From: Richelia intracellularis
GTDB lineage: Bacteria > Cyanobacteriota > Cyanobacteriia > Cyanobacteriales > Nostocaceae
Length of the DNA: 37,753 nucleotides
NCBI GenBank assembly: GCA_000613065.1
Contig: CBZS010000649.1
Location: forward strand, 1 to 37,753
Direction of reading: 5' to 3'
Within the stretch, counting starts at the first letter, position 1. Every line of letters starts with the position of its first letter. Of this stretch, positions 1 to 9,125 are shown piece after piece. Both the position numbers and the translations under genes were made by a program. Below the pieces are notes generated by a model. The model made no database searches. It was not told the DNA's origin and saw only the letters and a list, made by a program, of their open reading frames with translations.

Positions 1-77
1 AACAGAGAGCATTAACATCAGCCATAAAAAAAGCAAGAATTTTGGCTCTATTGCCATTTATTAATGCAGAAGGCTAA
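1..77 (+). CDS. rpsR: 30S ribosomal protein S18, C-terminal end (partial)
   Basis: The reading frame starting at base 3 ends in ARILALLPFINAEG and a TAA at 75-77. This is the C-terminus of cyanobacterial ribosomal protein S18, a small-subunit protein of the platform region. The 5' part lies outside the window. In many cyanobacteria rpsR precedes an RNase II-type gene, and the same order is seen here with about 125 bp between them. Identification rests on 25 residues, but they match the family closely and the neighbour fits. Confidence 0.85.
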   Translation, partial: QRALTSAIKKARILALLPFINAEG

Positions 78-202
78 AACAGATTAGTGAGTCAAGAGTG
101 AGGAGATGTGAATTAACTCCAAGCCCTAACTCTTTACTCCTAACCTTACAAATAAGTAATTAAAATATTTATCAGCTGTTTACCATATAGAATGCGAAGC
201 TT

Positions 203-2283
203 GTGGAGAAGGGGACCCTAGTTGAATTTAAACTACAAGGCGATCGGCGCTTAGCGGTAATAGATCGCCCAGATGGTAAAAATCGTTGGATAGTGATCGA
301 TAAACGGGAACAATCCCACAGTATCGCACCGCGACAAATAAACTATCAAATTGCTGGAGAAACCTGCAAGCCTTCGGAAATCCCCGGTTTCTTATCAGCA
401 ATAGAACCTTATTTAGATGCCTCAAGCTTAGAGGTAGCCTGGGAGTTGTTAGTGGAAGATGGGGCAGCAGTTACCCCAGAGGAAATGGCTCTGTTATTGT
501 TTTCTGAGTCTTCACAAGCCCAATCCTACGCTGCCCATTGTTTGCTCTCGGATGACACAATCTATTTCAAAAAAAAGGGAATAGCTACGAACCTAGAAGT
601 GCCTCTCAAGTTGCTGAACGTAAGCACCAACTAGAAGTAGAAGCAATTAAGGCTAAGGGTCAACAAGAATTTATTACCCGTGTCGAGCAAGCCCTGGCGG
701 GTGAAGAGATAGAGTGGCAAAAATACGAGCGCCAGCGTTTGGAAGCCTTGGAAAAATATGCAACATTCCTCGCTGAGTTGAGTGATATGACACGTAAGGG
801 GTTGGGTGATGATTCCCTTGCCCGTGCCTATCCTCCCCCAGCACCAGTTTTGGAAACGATGAATATGTTGGGACGACCAGCAACTCCCCCAGGAGCTTTC
901 CAGCTTTTGGTAGAATTGGGATGGTGGAGTCCTCATGAAAATCTATTTCTGCGTCGTTCATCAATTCCTGTTCCGTTCTCCAGTAAGGTGTTAGAAGTGG
1001 CGCGAAAGCAATTGGAATCAAGTCCACCCGATCCAGATAGCGAACGCCTGGACTTAACCCATCTCAAGGTATATACCATTGATGATGAAAGTACCACGGA
1101 AATTGATGATGGGTTGAGTTGGGAAAAACTAGATGATGTTAGGGAAAGGGTGTGGATACACATTGCCGATCCTACCAGGTGGCTAATTCCAGAAGATGAG
1201 TTAGATTTAGAAGCCAGGAAGCGGGGTAGTACCGTATATTTACCCACAGGTATGGTTTCCATGTTTCCAGAGGTACTAGCAACTGGTCCCATGAGTTTGG
1301 TGCAGGGTAAAGAGTGTTGCGCCCTCAGTTTCGGAGTAGTTTTAAGTGAATCTGGGGCAGTAGAAGAATATAGTATTCATGCCAGCTACATTAAACCCAC
1401 CTATCGGCTCACTTACGAAGATGTGGATGAAATGCTGGAGTTAGGGATACAAGCAGAAGCAGAAATTGCCGCGATCGCTAAGTGGTCAAAACAACGTCGG
1501 AATTGGCGGTATGAGCAAGGGGCAATTAGTATTAATATGCCGGAAGCCATGATTAAGGTCAAAGGCAAGGGAGAAGATATTAGTATTGATTTGTTGGATG
1601 ATTCCTCTTCTCGACAAGTAGTGGCAGAGATGATGATTCTTACCGGGGAAGTTGCCGCACGGTATGGTCAAGAACATAAAATTCCTCTTCCTTTTCGCGG
1701 TCAGCCCCAACCAGAATTACCACCGGATGAAGAGTTGCTTTTGTTACCACCGGGGTTTGTCCGTGCCTGTGCCATGCGTCGCTGTATGCCCAAGAGTGAA
1801 ATGAGCATTACACCCCTACGTCATGCAGGTTTAGGCTTGGATACTTACACCCAGGCGACTTCTCCCATTCGTCGTTATAGTGACCTCTTGACCCACTTCC
1901 AACTTAAAGCACATTTACGGGGACAATCTCCACCCTTCTCTGCAGATCAACTGAGGGAAGTTATGAGTCATGTTACCAGTGTTACTCAAGAAGTAACCAT
2001 GGTAGAAAGGCAAACCAATAGATATTGGGCATTGGAATATTTGCGTCGTCATCCCGATGAGGTTTGGCAAACTGTGGTGCTAATGTGGTTAAGAGAAGAT
2101 AGTGGTTTAGCTCTGATTCTTTTGGAAGATTTAGGTTTACAACTACCTATGTTCTTTAAGCGTCCGGCGAGTTTAGGGGAACAGATATTAGTTAAGGTTG
2201 CTTATGCTGATCCTCGCAAAGACTCAATTCAGTTTCAAGAGGTAGTGTATCAAGAGGCACAAGCAGCAAGTCAGGGTACTTAG
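203..2283 (+). pseudogene. rnb: RNase II/VacB-type exoribonuclease, frameshifted at an A8 run
   Basis: This is a 3'-5' exoribonuclease of the RNB family, which degrades RNA processively in the cytoplasm. The first 124 codons (GTG start at 203, MEKGTLVEF) read in one frame, and homology continues in the -1 frame from GNSYEP at 577. The RNB core begins near YTIDDESTTEIDDGL, with the acidic residues of the active site, and contains the signature TSPIRRYSDL near the C-terminus. Everything after the shift is open to 2283. The break is at 569-577 (AAAAAAAAG), where the sequence is one A short of a continuous frame. Either the gene is dead, or slippage at A AAA AAG rescues it, or this is a sequencing error. 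Without slippage the product stops at 634 and lacks the catalytic domain. Family identity is certain; activity is not. Confidence 0.85.
569..577 (+). other. A8G slippery tract at the rnb frameshift
   Basis: The zero frame reads AAA AAA AAG, so bases 571-577 form A AAA AAG in the phase required for -1 ribosomal slippage, the same heptamer as in E. coli dnaX. A -1 slip continues as GGG AAT AGC TAC, exactly the expected RNase II frame. I see no convincing Shine-Dalgarno-like stimulator upstream and no strong stem just downstream. RNA polymerase slippage on A8 is an equal alternative. Confidence 0.5.
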
Positions 2284-2672
2284 GGTAGAATAGAAAATTG
2301 GGGGATTCCTCCGAGACTTATAATCTTGACATTTCGTCACTCCCACACCCCCTACAGAGGTATTGATTGTTTTAAAAATGGGGTGTTTGTTTAGCTTTCT
2401 TCTCTAATTCTCGTGTCGATATTATAACTTATAAGTAGGTTCTAGGGAGTAGGTATTCACTGAGAAGCTTGCCTTGACTGTTGCCAAGAGTAGTCGAAAT
2501 AGGGTAGCCAAGAGGAACCTAAGTGCTAACTTTTTGAATTCCCAAGGCAAAGAATAGAGATAAAATCTAGCCCGAAGAGAAACTAGGGAAGCCTAACGCC
2601 GAGCAACCATTCTCCATCAGAGTTAAGGCATAATGGAACTCATAGACTATGTTGGCGTGAAAGAATAATTGA
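2284..2672 (+). other. Gene-free stretch; possible group II intron remnant (about 2480-2665)
   Basis: There is no open frame of note. From about 2500 the text (GAACCTAAGTGCTAAC, then GGGAAGCCTAACGCC, then GGCATAATGGAAC and ACTATGTTGGCGTG) resembles the folded 5' RNA domain of cyanobacterial group II introns as I remember it. I cannot align it here. No reverse transcriptase frame and no domain V follow. It runs directly into the start region of the CbiG-CobJ gene. A cobalamin riboswitch was considered but its conserved boxes are not evident. Confidence 0.3.
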
Positions 2673-4568
2673 TTGTATTGTGCAGTTTTATTAGGTAAGA
2701 CAAATTTGCTGTTAGCTGACTTTTCACCCCTCGCTGCGATCGCTACTACTCCCGCAGCAGTTAAAATATTCCAAACACTAAAAATAAATGACGCAAATAT
2801 ATGGGTTCCAGAGTCTTTGCAGGAATTTAAAGGTACTAAAATTTATGTTAATTCCCTGAAAAATCACCTAGCAATCTTATGGCAGAACCATCGAGCTTTT
2901 GTATTTTGCTTGGCAACGGGGGCGGTAGTTAGGTTAATTGCACCGTTGTTACAACATAAATCTACCGATCCGGCAGTGGTAGTGATAGATGAGTCGGGTA
3001 AGTTTGCGGTTAGTCTTTGTAGCGGACATCAAGGGGGTGGGGATGAGTTAGCAAGATTAATTGCTACCCAAATTCCTGGTTGCGTTCCTGTTCTGACTGG
3101 TAGTGCAAATAATTTAGGTTTACCAGGGGTGGATATGTTGGGTATACCCTTTGGTTGGAGTCGCGGAGAAGGTGATTGGACTGGGGTAAGTGCTATTGCT
3201 GCCCGTGGTGGAAGAATTCAGATAGTTCAAGAAGTGGGTTCTACCCTATGGCAAAATCATCTTCCTGATGGACATCCCTTTGATTTTGAACAATCTGATG
3301 ATGCTCAGGGGGAAATAATTATTACTTCTAGGTTTCTAACAGATACCTCCTCTATCTTCCCTGTTACCTCCATTCCCTCTGTATACTGGCATCCACGGGT
3401 ATTGTGGGTAGGAATTGGCTGTGAATGGGGCAGTTCTGTAAAGTTGATTTCTACGGCTGTGGCAGAGGTATTTAAACAATATAAATTAACTGAAGCTGCG
3501 ATCGCTGGGATTGCTACGATTGATTTGAAGGCTGATGAGGTGGGTTTACTGGGGTTTTGTCAGCAAAAGCATTTATCGTTGCAAACTTATACTGCTGATA
3601 TGCTGCGAACTGTAGCTGTGCCTAATCCTTCCAGCATTGTAAAAGCCGAGGTAGGAACGCCAAGTGTGGCGGAAGCTGCGGCTTTATTAGCTCAGAAACA
3701 GGAAGGAGAGGAAAGTAACTTAATAGTTCCTAAGCAGATTTTTCGGCTTTCCGGGGAACCTGGTGCAGTAACGGTGGCGGTAGCACAGGGAGAGCGGGAA
3801 TATATTGGTAGGGATGGCAAGATATTGTTGGTGGGTATGGGACCAGGAAATTTGTCACAAATGACACCAGCAGCACAAGGGGCGGTGAGTGGTGTAGATG
3901 CAGTAATTGGCTATGGTTTATACATTGATTTAATTGCATCCATATTAAGACCGGGACAGATTGTGGAGTCTTTACCCATTACCCAGGAAAGACAACGAGC
4001 ACAGAGAGCAATTGAGCTAGCCAAATGGGGATTAAATGTCGCAGTTATTTCTTCAGGTGATTGTGGAATTTATGGAATGGCAGGGTTGGTATTGGAGGAA
4101 TTACAAAGCCACGGTTGGAATGGGAAAGTTCCGGGGATTGAGCTTTTTCCGGGAGTTACCGCATTACAAGCCGCCGCCGCACGGGTGGGAACGCCCTTAA
4201 TGCATGATTTTTGTGCCATTAGTTTAAGTGATTTATTAACCCCTTGGGAAGTAATAGAAAAACGCCTTGAAGCAGCTGCTATGGGAGATTTTGTTGTAGC
4301 TTTATATAATCCGCGGTCGCAAACTCGCACCCGGCAATTAGGCATAGCTAGGGATATTTTGCTGAAGTACCGAGACGAAAATACACCAGTAGCATTAGTG
4401 CGATCGGCATATAGAGAAGATGAGCAGATTACTTTTACAACCCTAGAACAATTCTTACCATCATCTGTGGATATGTTAACCACCGTATTAATTGGTAACC
4501 AAAGTACTCGTATCTATGGAGATTGGATGATTACCCCCCGTGGTTACTTAGGTTTTGACAAGACTTAA
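2673..4568 (+). CDS. cobJ: CbiG-CobJ fusion: cobalt-precorrin-5A hydrolase / precorrin-3B C17-methyltransferase
   Basis: This is a two-function enzyme of corrin-ring synthesis (cobalamin pathway). The N-terminal half is CbiG-like: residues about 80-140 carry the CbiG core (LATGAVVRLIAPLL, then CSGHQGGGDELA), and residues about 245-345 the C-terminal CbiG domain (WVGIGCEWGSS, GIATIDLKADE). The C-terminal half, from about residue 387, is an SAM-dependent tetrapyrrole methylase of CobJ type (LLVGMGPGNLSQMTP, ISSGDCGIYGMAG, LFPGVTALQAAAARVG, VALYNPRS). CbiG opens the delta-lactone ring and releases acetaldehyde; CobJ methylates C17 and contracts the ring. The 631-aa length suits the cyanobacterial fusion. 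The start is uncertain: 2673 is TTG, and homology seems to begin near ADFSPLAAIATTP, so a start at a nearby TTG or CTG is possible. CobN lies 7 kb downstream. Confidence 0.9.
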   Translation: MYCAVLLGKTNLLLADFSPLAAIATTPAAVKIFQTLKINDANIWVPESLQEFKGTKIYVNSLKNHLAILWQNHRAFVFCLATGAVVRLIAPLLQHKSTDPAVVVIDESGKFAVSLCSGHQGGGDELARLIATQIPGCVPVLTGSANNLGLPGVDMLGIPFGWSRGEGDWTGVSAIAARGGRIQIVQEVGSTLWQNHLPDGHPFDFEQSDDAQGEIIITSRFLTDTSSIFPVTSIPSVYWHPRVLWVGIGCEWGSSVKLISTAVAEVFKQYKLTEAAIAGIATIDLKADEVGLLGFCQQKHLSLQTYTADMLRTVAVPNPSSIVKAEVGTPSVAEAAALLAQKQEGEESNLIVPKQIFRLSGEPGAVTVAVAQGEREYIGRDGKILLVGMGPGNLSQMTPAAQGAVSGVDAVIGYGLYIDLIASILRPGQIVESLPITQERQRAQRAIELAKWGLNVAVISSGDCGIYGMAGLVLEELQSHGWNGKVPGIELFPGVTALQAAAARVGTPLMHDFCAISLSDLLTPWEVIEKRLEAAAMGDFVVALYNPRSQTRTRQLGIARDILLKYRDENTPVALVRSAYREDEQITFTTLEQFLPSSVDMLTTVLIGNQSTRIYGDWMITPRGYLGFDKT

Positions 4569-4831
4569 TACCAATTGTAAAAAGAATGCTCAAGGGCGAA
4601 AAGTGGAGTCTAATCTACCTGTCGGGAACTGCTTTTGTGTAACAAAAGCTACTGCAGGACTAAGGTAACTCCCTAAATAGAGCAGCTTTTCAAGACAGAT
4701 AGATTTCTAGAAAACAGGTACAAAAGGTAACTCTCAATCCAAAATGGTATAATTCGCATTTTTCATTAATTACGGAAGAATAATATGGGTAAGCCAAAGA
4801 TTAACTAGGGGGTGTGATGACATAATTAATT
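4569..4831. other. Gene-free stretch before IS debris
   Basis: I find no gene. Around 4738-4752 the text CCAAAATGGTATAATTCG is an intergenic motif whose reverse complement recurs near 18185 (ATACCATTTTGGATT). It also contains a good -10-like TATAAT, but no gene follows it. Confidence 0.4.
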
Positions 4832-5087
4832 GGGTGCGACTCTTTTGGTAGTACGGAGTATGATATAAGAATAATAAATGACAAGTCAACCAGAGTAGTA
4901 TTGACAGCCAAAAATGTACTTAATGGAATTGGCTTGTAAAAAGTGAAAAAACAGGAACAGTTCCACACCCTATGCAAGGATCTACATCCAATCAAGGTAT
5001 GTTTTGGTCACAAGCACGAGAACTATTTGAACAGATAGTTCGTTGATTAGACTCAGACAGCATTTATGGGTTAGAACACCAGGGTAA
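4832..5087 (+). mobile_element. 5' end fragment of an ISKra4-type insertion sequence
   Basis: The fragment begins with the terminal sequence GGGTGCGACTCTTTTGGTA at 4832, followed by about 140 bp of leader. It then holds the first codons of the transposase from 4972 (MQGSTSNQGMFWSQARELFEQ). A TGA interrupts the frame at the position of the serine in the 22.9-kb copy, and similarity ends after GLEH. The same segment occurs at 22800-23070 and, leader only, at 36568-36726. The rest of the element is absent. The minus-strand open frame over it is an antisense shadow. Confidence 0.75.
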
Positions 5088-5101
5088 GCGCATCTCAAAT
5101 T

Positions 5102-5377
5102 CTATTGACAAGCGGGTTGAGAGGTATCATCATGTTGGGGTAAACAAGCACTAAGAATAGTCAGCATATAATTATTATCCATAGCGGCTCGATTAGATTT
5201 TTGGCGATTACTATGTTTCAAAGATTGCTCTAGGTTTAAAGCATTAAGAGCTATTCGCCGCAGAAGTGCCAAGTTTTGTGGAGCATGACCAGTACGGACA
5301 CGACAAGCATCTTCAGAAAAAGTGACATTTATAGTCCAATGCAACCCATTTTCCACACCCCAATGAAGACGAATCAC
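5102..5377 (-). pseudogene. ISAs1-type transposase, C-terminal fragment
   Basis: The 91 codons match the C-terminus of ISAs1-type (H-repeat-like) DDE transposases. The motif IRLHWGVENGLHWTINVTF contains the conserved tryptophan and the catalytic glutamate (WGVEN). It is followed by the characteristic NLALLRRIALNALN. The N-terminal two thirds with the two aspartates are missing, so it cannot be active. It lies next to the ISKra4 fragment, in a small graveyard of elements between the CbiG-CobJ gene and rlmN. Confidence 0.8.
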
Positions 5378-5415
5378 TTCACATTAACTAATTATATTTT
5401 CCTACGTTTGCAAAA

Positions 5416-5460
5416 GGAAAAAATGCCACCTTACAATTAGTATCTAAGTGTAAGGTGGCA
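5416..5460 (-). terminator. Rho-independent terminator of rlmN
   Basis: On the minus strand a perfect 12-bp stem (TGCCACCTTACA with its complement, 5424-5435 and 5449-5460) has a 13-nt loop and is followed by six T. It lies 75 bp beyond the rlmN stop codon. Confidence 0.85.
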
Positions 5461-5534
5461 GAAATTCAACATTTTACTGTGCTAAATCCAGAATGTATTA
5501 CTAACACAAGTGAATAATACCAAGTAATTAATTA

Positions 5535-6620
5535 CTACGTCTTACTAGCTCGTAATTGCCCGCAAGCTGCATCTGATTCTAAACCACGGGAATAGCGTAT
5601 ACTGACGGCAATGTGATGTTGCTTGAGAATTTGCTCAAAAGTTTGAATGCGATCGCTACTAGGACGCTGATAATCTACTTCAGAGATGGGGTTGTAGGGA
5701 ATTAAATTTACATGGGTTTGAAAACCCCGTAAGCATTGTGATAACTCGATTGCATGCTCTGGCATATCATTAAAACCAGCAATCAATATATACTCAAATG
5801 ATACACGTCTACCCGTAATTTCTACATATTCGCGACATTCAGCTAATAAATCAGAAATTTTATAAGGACGGGCACTGTGAATCAATTTTTCCCGTAGAGT
5901 TTGGTTTGGTGCGTGGAGGCTAACCGCAAGGGTAACTTGCAGGTGATGTTGGGCTAAATCACGGATACGTCCAGGAATACCCACAGTGGAGAGGGTGAGG
6001 TTACGTTGTCCAATACCCACATCCTGATTTAAGCAGCGAATAGCCCCTAAAACATTGTCCGTATTTAGTAAAGGTTCTCCCATACCCATGAAGACAATAT
6101 TACTTACCCGCTGCTGAAAATCTTCTTGTACAGTTAATACTTGATCAACCATTTCATAACGTTCCAAGTTACGCTGATAACCACCCTTACCTGTAGCGCA
6201 GAAATCACAAGCCATGGGACAACCAACTTGGGTAGATACGCACACAGTTAGTCTATCTAAAGCATTTGGGTTTTCCCTTCTTTCCTTCCATTTGAAGGTG
6301 GGAATTCCTACAGTTTCAATAATTTGCCCATCTTGCAGTTGCAATAAATACTTAACAGTACCATCGGGAGCAACAGAGCGGTGGTGTAGATTAGAACGTC
6401 CAATAGGAATTTCTGCTACTTGCGAACGCCATTTTTTAGGGAATACGGAAATATCAGCTAGCGATCGTACTCCTTGATGATATATCCAATCGTGCAGTTG
6501 TTTACCGCGGTAAGCTGGTTGTCCCTGTTCTTGTACCCAAGTCTTTAATTCGTCTACACTTCCACCCAGCAAGGGAGGAAGGGAAACTTTGTTCAGTTGG
6601 GGAATAGTGGTGATAGACAT
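5535..6620 (-). CDS. rlmN: Dual-specificity 23S rRNA/tRNA adenine-C2 methyltransferase RlmN
   Basis: This is a radical SAM enzyme that methylates C2 of A2503 in 23S rRNA and of A37 in some tRNAs. The iron-sulfur motif CPMACDFC (CxxxCxxC) is followed by the SAM-binding [11 protein letters not shown], and by STVGIPGRI and [11 protein letters not shown]. The C-terminal [13 protein letters not shown] contains the cysteine that carries the methyl intermediate. I choose the ATG at 6620 (MSITTIPQ, 361 aa). The frame is open 21 codons further upstream, but that extension ([12 protein letters not shown]...) is translated from a low-complexity repeat and is not family-like. A strong terminator follows. 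The frame is intact. Confidence 0.95.
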   Translation of the reverse strand: MSITTIPQLNKVSLPPLLGGSVDELKTWVQEQGQPAYRGKQLHDWIYHQGVRSLADISVFPKKWRSQVAEIPIGRSNLHHRSVAPDGTVKYLLQLQDGQIIETVGIPTFKWKERRENPNALDRLTVCVSTQVGCPMACDFCATGKGGYQRNLERYEMVDQVLTVQEDFQQRVSNIVFMGMGEPLLNTDNVLGAIRCLNQDVGIGQRNLTLSTVGIPGRIRDLAQHHLQVTLAVSLHAPNQTLREKLIHSARPYKISDLLAECREYVEITGRRVSFEYILIAGFNDMPEHAIELSQCLRGFQTHVNLIPYNPISEVDYQRPSSDRIQTFEQILKQHHIAVSIRYSRGLESDAACGQLRASKT

Positions 6621-6683
6621 AAATGGAGAGAGGGAGTAAGGGAGCAGGGGGAGATGGGGAGACGCGAAGAGATAAACTATCAA
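6621..6683. repeat. Purine-rich low-complexity repeat
   Basis: This GGGAG/GGAGAC-rich stretch ends in GATAAACTATCAACTAACC. Related text occurs inside cobN at about 15261-15350 (GGAGGAGACGCGGAAACGCG then GTCAACTAACAAC). It separates rlmN from the dead tautomerase gene and creates the spurious N-terminal extension of rlmN. Confidence 0.6.
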
Positions 6684-7036
6684 CTAACCAAAAGTTGTAC
6701 CATTCCAACCCCACATTGCACCCTTAGCATCAGCAAATTCAATGTAAATCCGGTTTTTTGGTTCACCCAAGGCTTCGTTAATAGCTTGGCAAAATCTTAA
6801 CTGATGGATTGAGTTTGTTCTGACTTCATTGTCCCCACACTTTTGATTTCCAAGTCACAAACAGGAACGGTATTCCCCGCAAAAGTCATGGGTACCTCAG
6901 ATTCAAACGCTGTCATCACATAGGACTCAGGTTTACCAGTATGTTTTGCTAATTTTTCTGATAAACTTTTCAGCATTGTTTCTATGTTTGACTTCCCTGG
7001 GTTAGGTACGGATGTTTGAACTTTAATCAAAGGCAT
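6684..7036 (-). pseudogene. MIF-like tautomerase (phenylpyruvate tautomerase family), dead
   Basis: The gene starts MPLIKVQTSV, with the catalytic proline right after Met, and continues with GKPESYVMTAFES and GTMKSEQTQSIS. A TAA then stops it at 6797. Just past the stop, in another frame, the rest of the family sequence is present: FCQAINEALGEP, NRIYIEFADAKG, MWGWNGTTFG, stop at 6684. Two lesions explain it: CAA to TAA, and loss of one T in the T-run that follows. Full length would be about 116 aa. The 79-residue product lacks the C-terminal strand needed for the trimer, so it is unlikely to work. Confidence 0.85.
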
Positions 7037-7230
7037 GGTTTAAAGCTTTTGAGTGCTGCTTAGAGTAATAATTTTGATATTTAGTTTACCTCAATTACCT
7101 TTGTTTACGGTCATGAAATCAAATTGACAAAAACTCCAGTGGATAAATTATTCCACCCTACTGATTTATCATTTTTGATTTAACAACATCATTGAGGTAG
7201 TATGATTCCAAAAAGAAAAATCATAACCTC

Positions 7231-8286
7231 ATGTCAACTTATAAATTATGCCCACATCTAGCTGTGACAATGGGAGATCCAGCAGGAATTGGCGCAGAGG
7301 TGATTTTAAAAGCCTTGGCAGATCCCCATATCAGAAAAAATGGTGAAATCACGATTGTGGGTAATCGGGATTTACTTACAGAAAGCTATACAAAACTAAA
7401 TCTAGCTGCAAAAATAGCTCCACTGGCAAACCCAGAAAATTTATCAGTCTTGGATGTACGACTAGATGCAAAAATCAAAGCAGATATTACCCTGGGTAAA
7501 GGAAACAATGCTAGTGGTGCTGCTAGCTTTGCTTATATGGAGACTGCGATCGCTTGCACCTTAAACGGGGAATTTGATGGTATTGTCACTGCACCTATTG
7601 CTAAATCAGCCTGGAAAGGGGCAGGATATGATTATCCCGGTCAAACAGAGTTATTAGCACAGAAAGCCGGTGTAAATAAATTTGGCATGCTATTTGTTGC
7701 CCAATCGCCCCACACAAATTGGATATTACGTTGTTTACTCGCCACAACCCACATTCCTTTAAATCAAGTATCCCAGGCTTTAACACCAGAGTTAATGACC
7801 GAGAAACTAGATTTACTAGTAGAATGTATAGAAAAAGACTTTGGAATAAAAAATAGTCGAATTGCGATCGCTGGTTTAAATCCCCATGCTGGAGAAGGGG
7901 GACAATTAGGGTGTGAAGAGCAACATTGGTTAAGACCCTGGTTAGAAGAGCAGCGTCAACAAAGACCACATTTACAATTATTTGGTCCTACACCCCCAGA
8001 TACCATGTGGGTGGAACCTTGTAAGGCTTGGTATGGTAATACACAACAATCAAAGTCTGTCCATGGGTACTTGGCGCTCTACCACGATCAAGGCCTAATC
8101 CCAGTTAAACTAATGGCATTTGACCGTGCTGTCAATACAACCATTGGTTTACCCTTTATTCGCACCTCACCCGATCATGGTACAGCGTTTGATATTGCTG
8201 GCCAGGGAATCGCCGATGCTACTAGTATGAAAGCTGCAATTCAATTAGGTTTTGATTTAGCGTCCCAGAAGATAAAGATAAAATAA
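7231..8286 (+). CDS. pdxA: 4-hydroxythreonine-4-phosphate dehydrogenase
   Basis: PdxA oxidises 4-phosphohydroxy-L-threonine with NAD(P) in the deoxyxylulose-5-phosphate-dependent route to pyridoxal phosphate. The N-terminus has the family motif [11 protein letters not shown]. Metal-binding histidines lie in [21 protein letters not shown] and [14 protein letters not shown]. Also recognisable are [10 protein letters not shown] and [10 protein letters not shown]. The 351-aa length is normal and the frame is intact. The ATG follows an AT-rich region; it stands alone, with divergent and unrelated neighbours. The 218 bp to the next gene are very AT-rich and contain no gene. Confidence 0.95.
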   Translation: MSTYKLCPHLAVTMGDPAGIGAEVILKALADPHIRKNGEITIVGNRDLLTESYTKLNLAAKIAPLANPENLSVLDVRLDAKIKADITLGKGNNASGAASFAYMETAIACTLNGEFDGIVTAPIAKSAWKGAGYDYPGQTELLAQKAGVNKFGMLFVAQSPHTNWILRCLLATTHIPLNQVSQALTPELMTEKLDLLVECIEKDFGIKNSRIAIAGLNPHAGEGGQLGCEEQHWLRPWLEEQRQQRPHLQLFGPTPPDTMWVEPCKAWYGNTQQSKSVHGYLALYHDQGLIPVKLMAFDRAVNTTIGLPFIRTSPDHGTAFDIAGQGIADATSMKAAIQLGFDLASQKIKIK

Positions 8287-8504
8287 AAAAAATTGCATTT
8301 TTTTCTCTAAATATATCTTCGGATCTATTAGAGATAAATTATTTTTATATATGTAAAAATATCATCTAATCCCCGAGATTAAACAAAAATTTACAAAAAT
8401 ATATTAATTTTTTTTACTGATTAAAAAATCGAATCAATCCCAAAGTTTATTACATGGGATGGTACTATTAGTTCGATATTTTTACTTACCCAGGGGAAAC
8501 AAGT

Positions 8505-9014
8505 ATGAGTAAATTGCGTAATGTACTAATGGGAGCTGGTATCGCTGCCGTTGGAGCTATCGGAACTAAAGCTGCTGTAGATTATTTCCGTAATAAGGGT
8601 GAAGAGGAAGTACTTGATGGAAATGAAGAGAATGATGCAGAAGCGAATTCTCCCGAAGAAGTCTCCTATGCAACTGTTGATAGTAGTTCAGTACAGAGCT
8701 TTTTAGATACAAGTTTTGGTGTTCCTGGTCGTTATGTTCCCAATCGTCCACCAAAAATTTTCGATTACCAAGGCCAACAGTATATGGTGATTTGGGCACA
8801 GGATAATAAACAAAATAAAAATCAAATGATGGCTTTTCGTTATACTGACGCAGGTCGTAAAATGCTGGCTAGTGTGGGATATACAGGCGATAAAACAGAT
8901 TACAACCTAAGTTTAGATGGAACACCTTTTGCTGTAGAAGTGAATGGCGAAAAAATGACATCTGGGCAATCAGAAACTTCTGGTGCTAATGATGTAGACT
9001 TTGTTTTAGCATAA
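8505..9014 (+). CDS. Small acidic protein of unknown function
   Basis: I do not recognise this 169-aa protein. Residues about 7-26 form an alanine/glycine-rich hydrophobic stretch (VLMGAGIAAVGAIGTKAAV) that could be a membrane anchor. An acidic linker follows (GEEEVLDGNEENDAEA), then a more ordered region with YVPNRPPKIFDYQGQQYMV and DAGRKMLASVGYTGD. A good ribosome binding site (AGGGGAAAC) precedes the ATG. It ends with a clear hairpin. The frame is intact and start signals are good, so it is probably expressed. The layout suggests an anchored protein with a soluble C-terminal part; function is open. Confidence 0.7.
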   Translation: MSKLRNVLMGAGIAAVGAIGTKAAVDYFRNKGEEEVLDGNEENDAEANSPEEVSYATVDSSSVQSFLDTSFGVPGRYVPNRPPKIFDYQGQQYMVIWAQDNKQNKNQMMAFRYTDAGRKMLASVGYTGDKTDYNLSLDGTPFAVEVNGEKMTSGQSETSGANDVDFVLA

Positions 9015-9059
9015 TCCGAATTCAATCAGAAATAAGATGTTTGTATTTGATTTTATTTC

Positions 9060-9094
9060 ATAAATTATAGGTGGTTTTTCCACCTATAATTTAT
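9060..9094. terminator. Bidirectional hairpin between convergent genes
   Basis: A perfect 15-bp stem (9060-9074 with 9080-9094) around a TTTTT loop lies between the unknown 8505-9014 gene and nanE, which converge here. There is no long T-run directly after either arm, so termination strength is uncertain, but position and perfection support this role. Confidence 0.65.
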
Positions 9095-9125
9095 TATAAA
9101 ATTAAAATTTTTCTATGAGATTCAA

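Noticed and set aside
2284-2672. Cobalamin riboswitch before the CbiG-CobJ gene
   Set aside because: The conserved B12-box text and the paired core expected of this class were not found by eye. The stretch looks more like an intron remnant.
4801-4995. Minus-strand open frame repeated at 22925 and 36581 on the plus strand (HRVWNCSCFFTFYKPIP...)
   Set aside because: It is the antisense of the ISKra4-type leader. Its conservation follows from the DNA repeat, its ends vary between copies, and it has no start signals.
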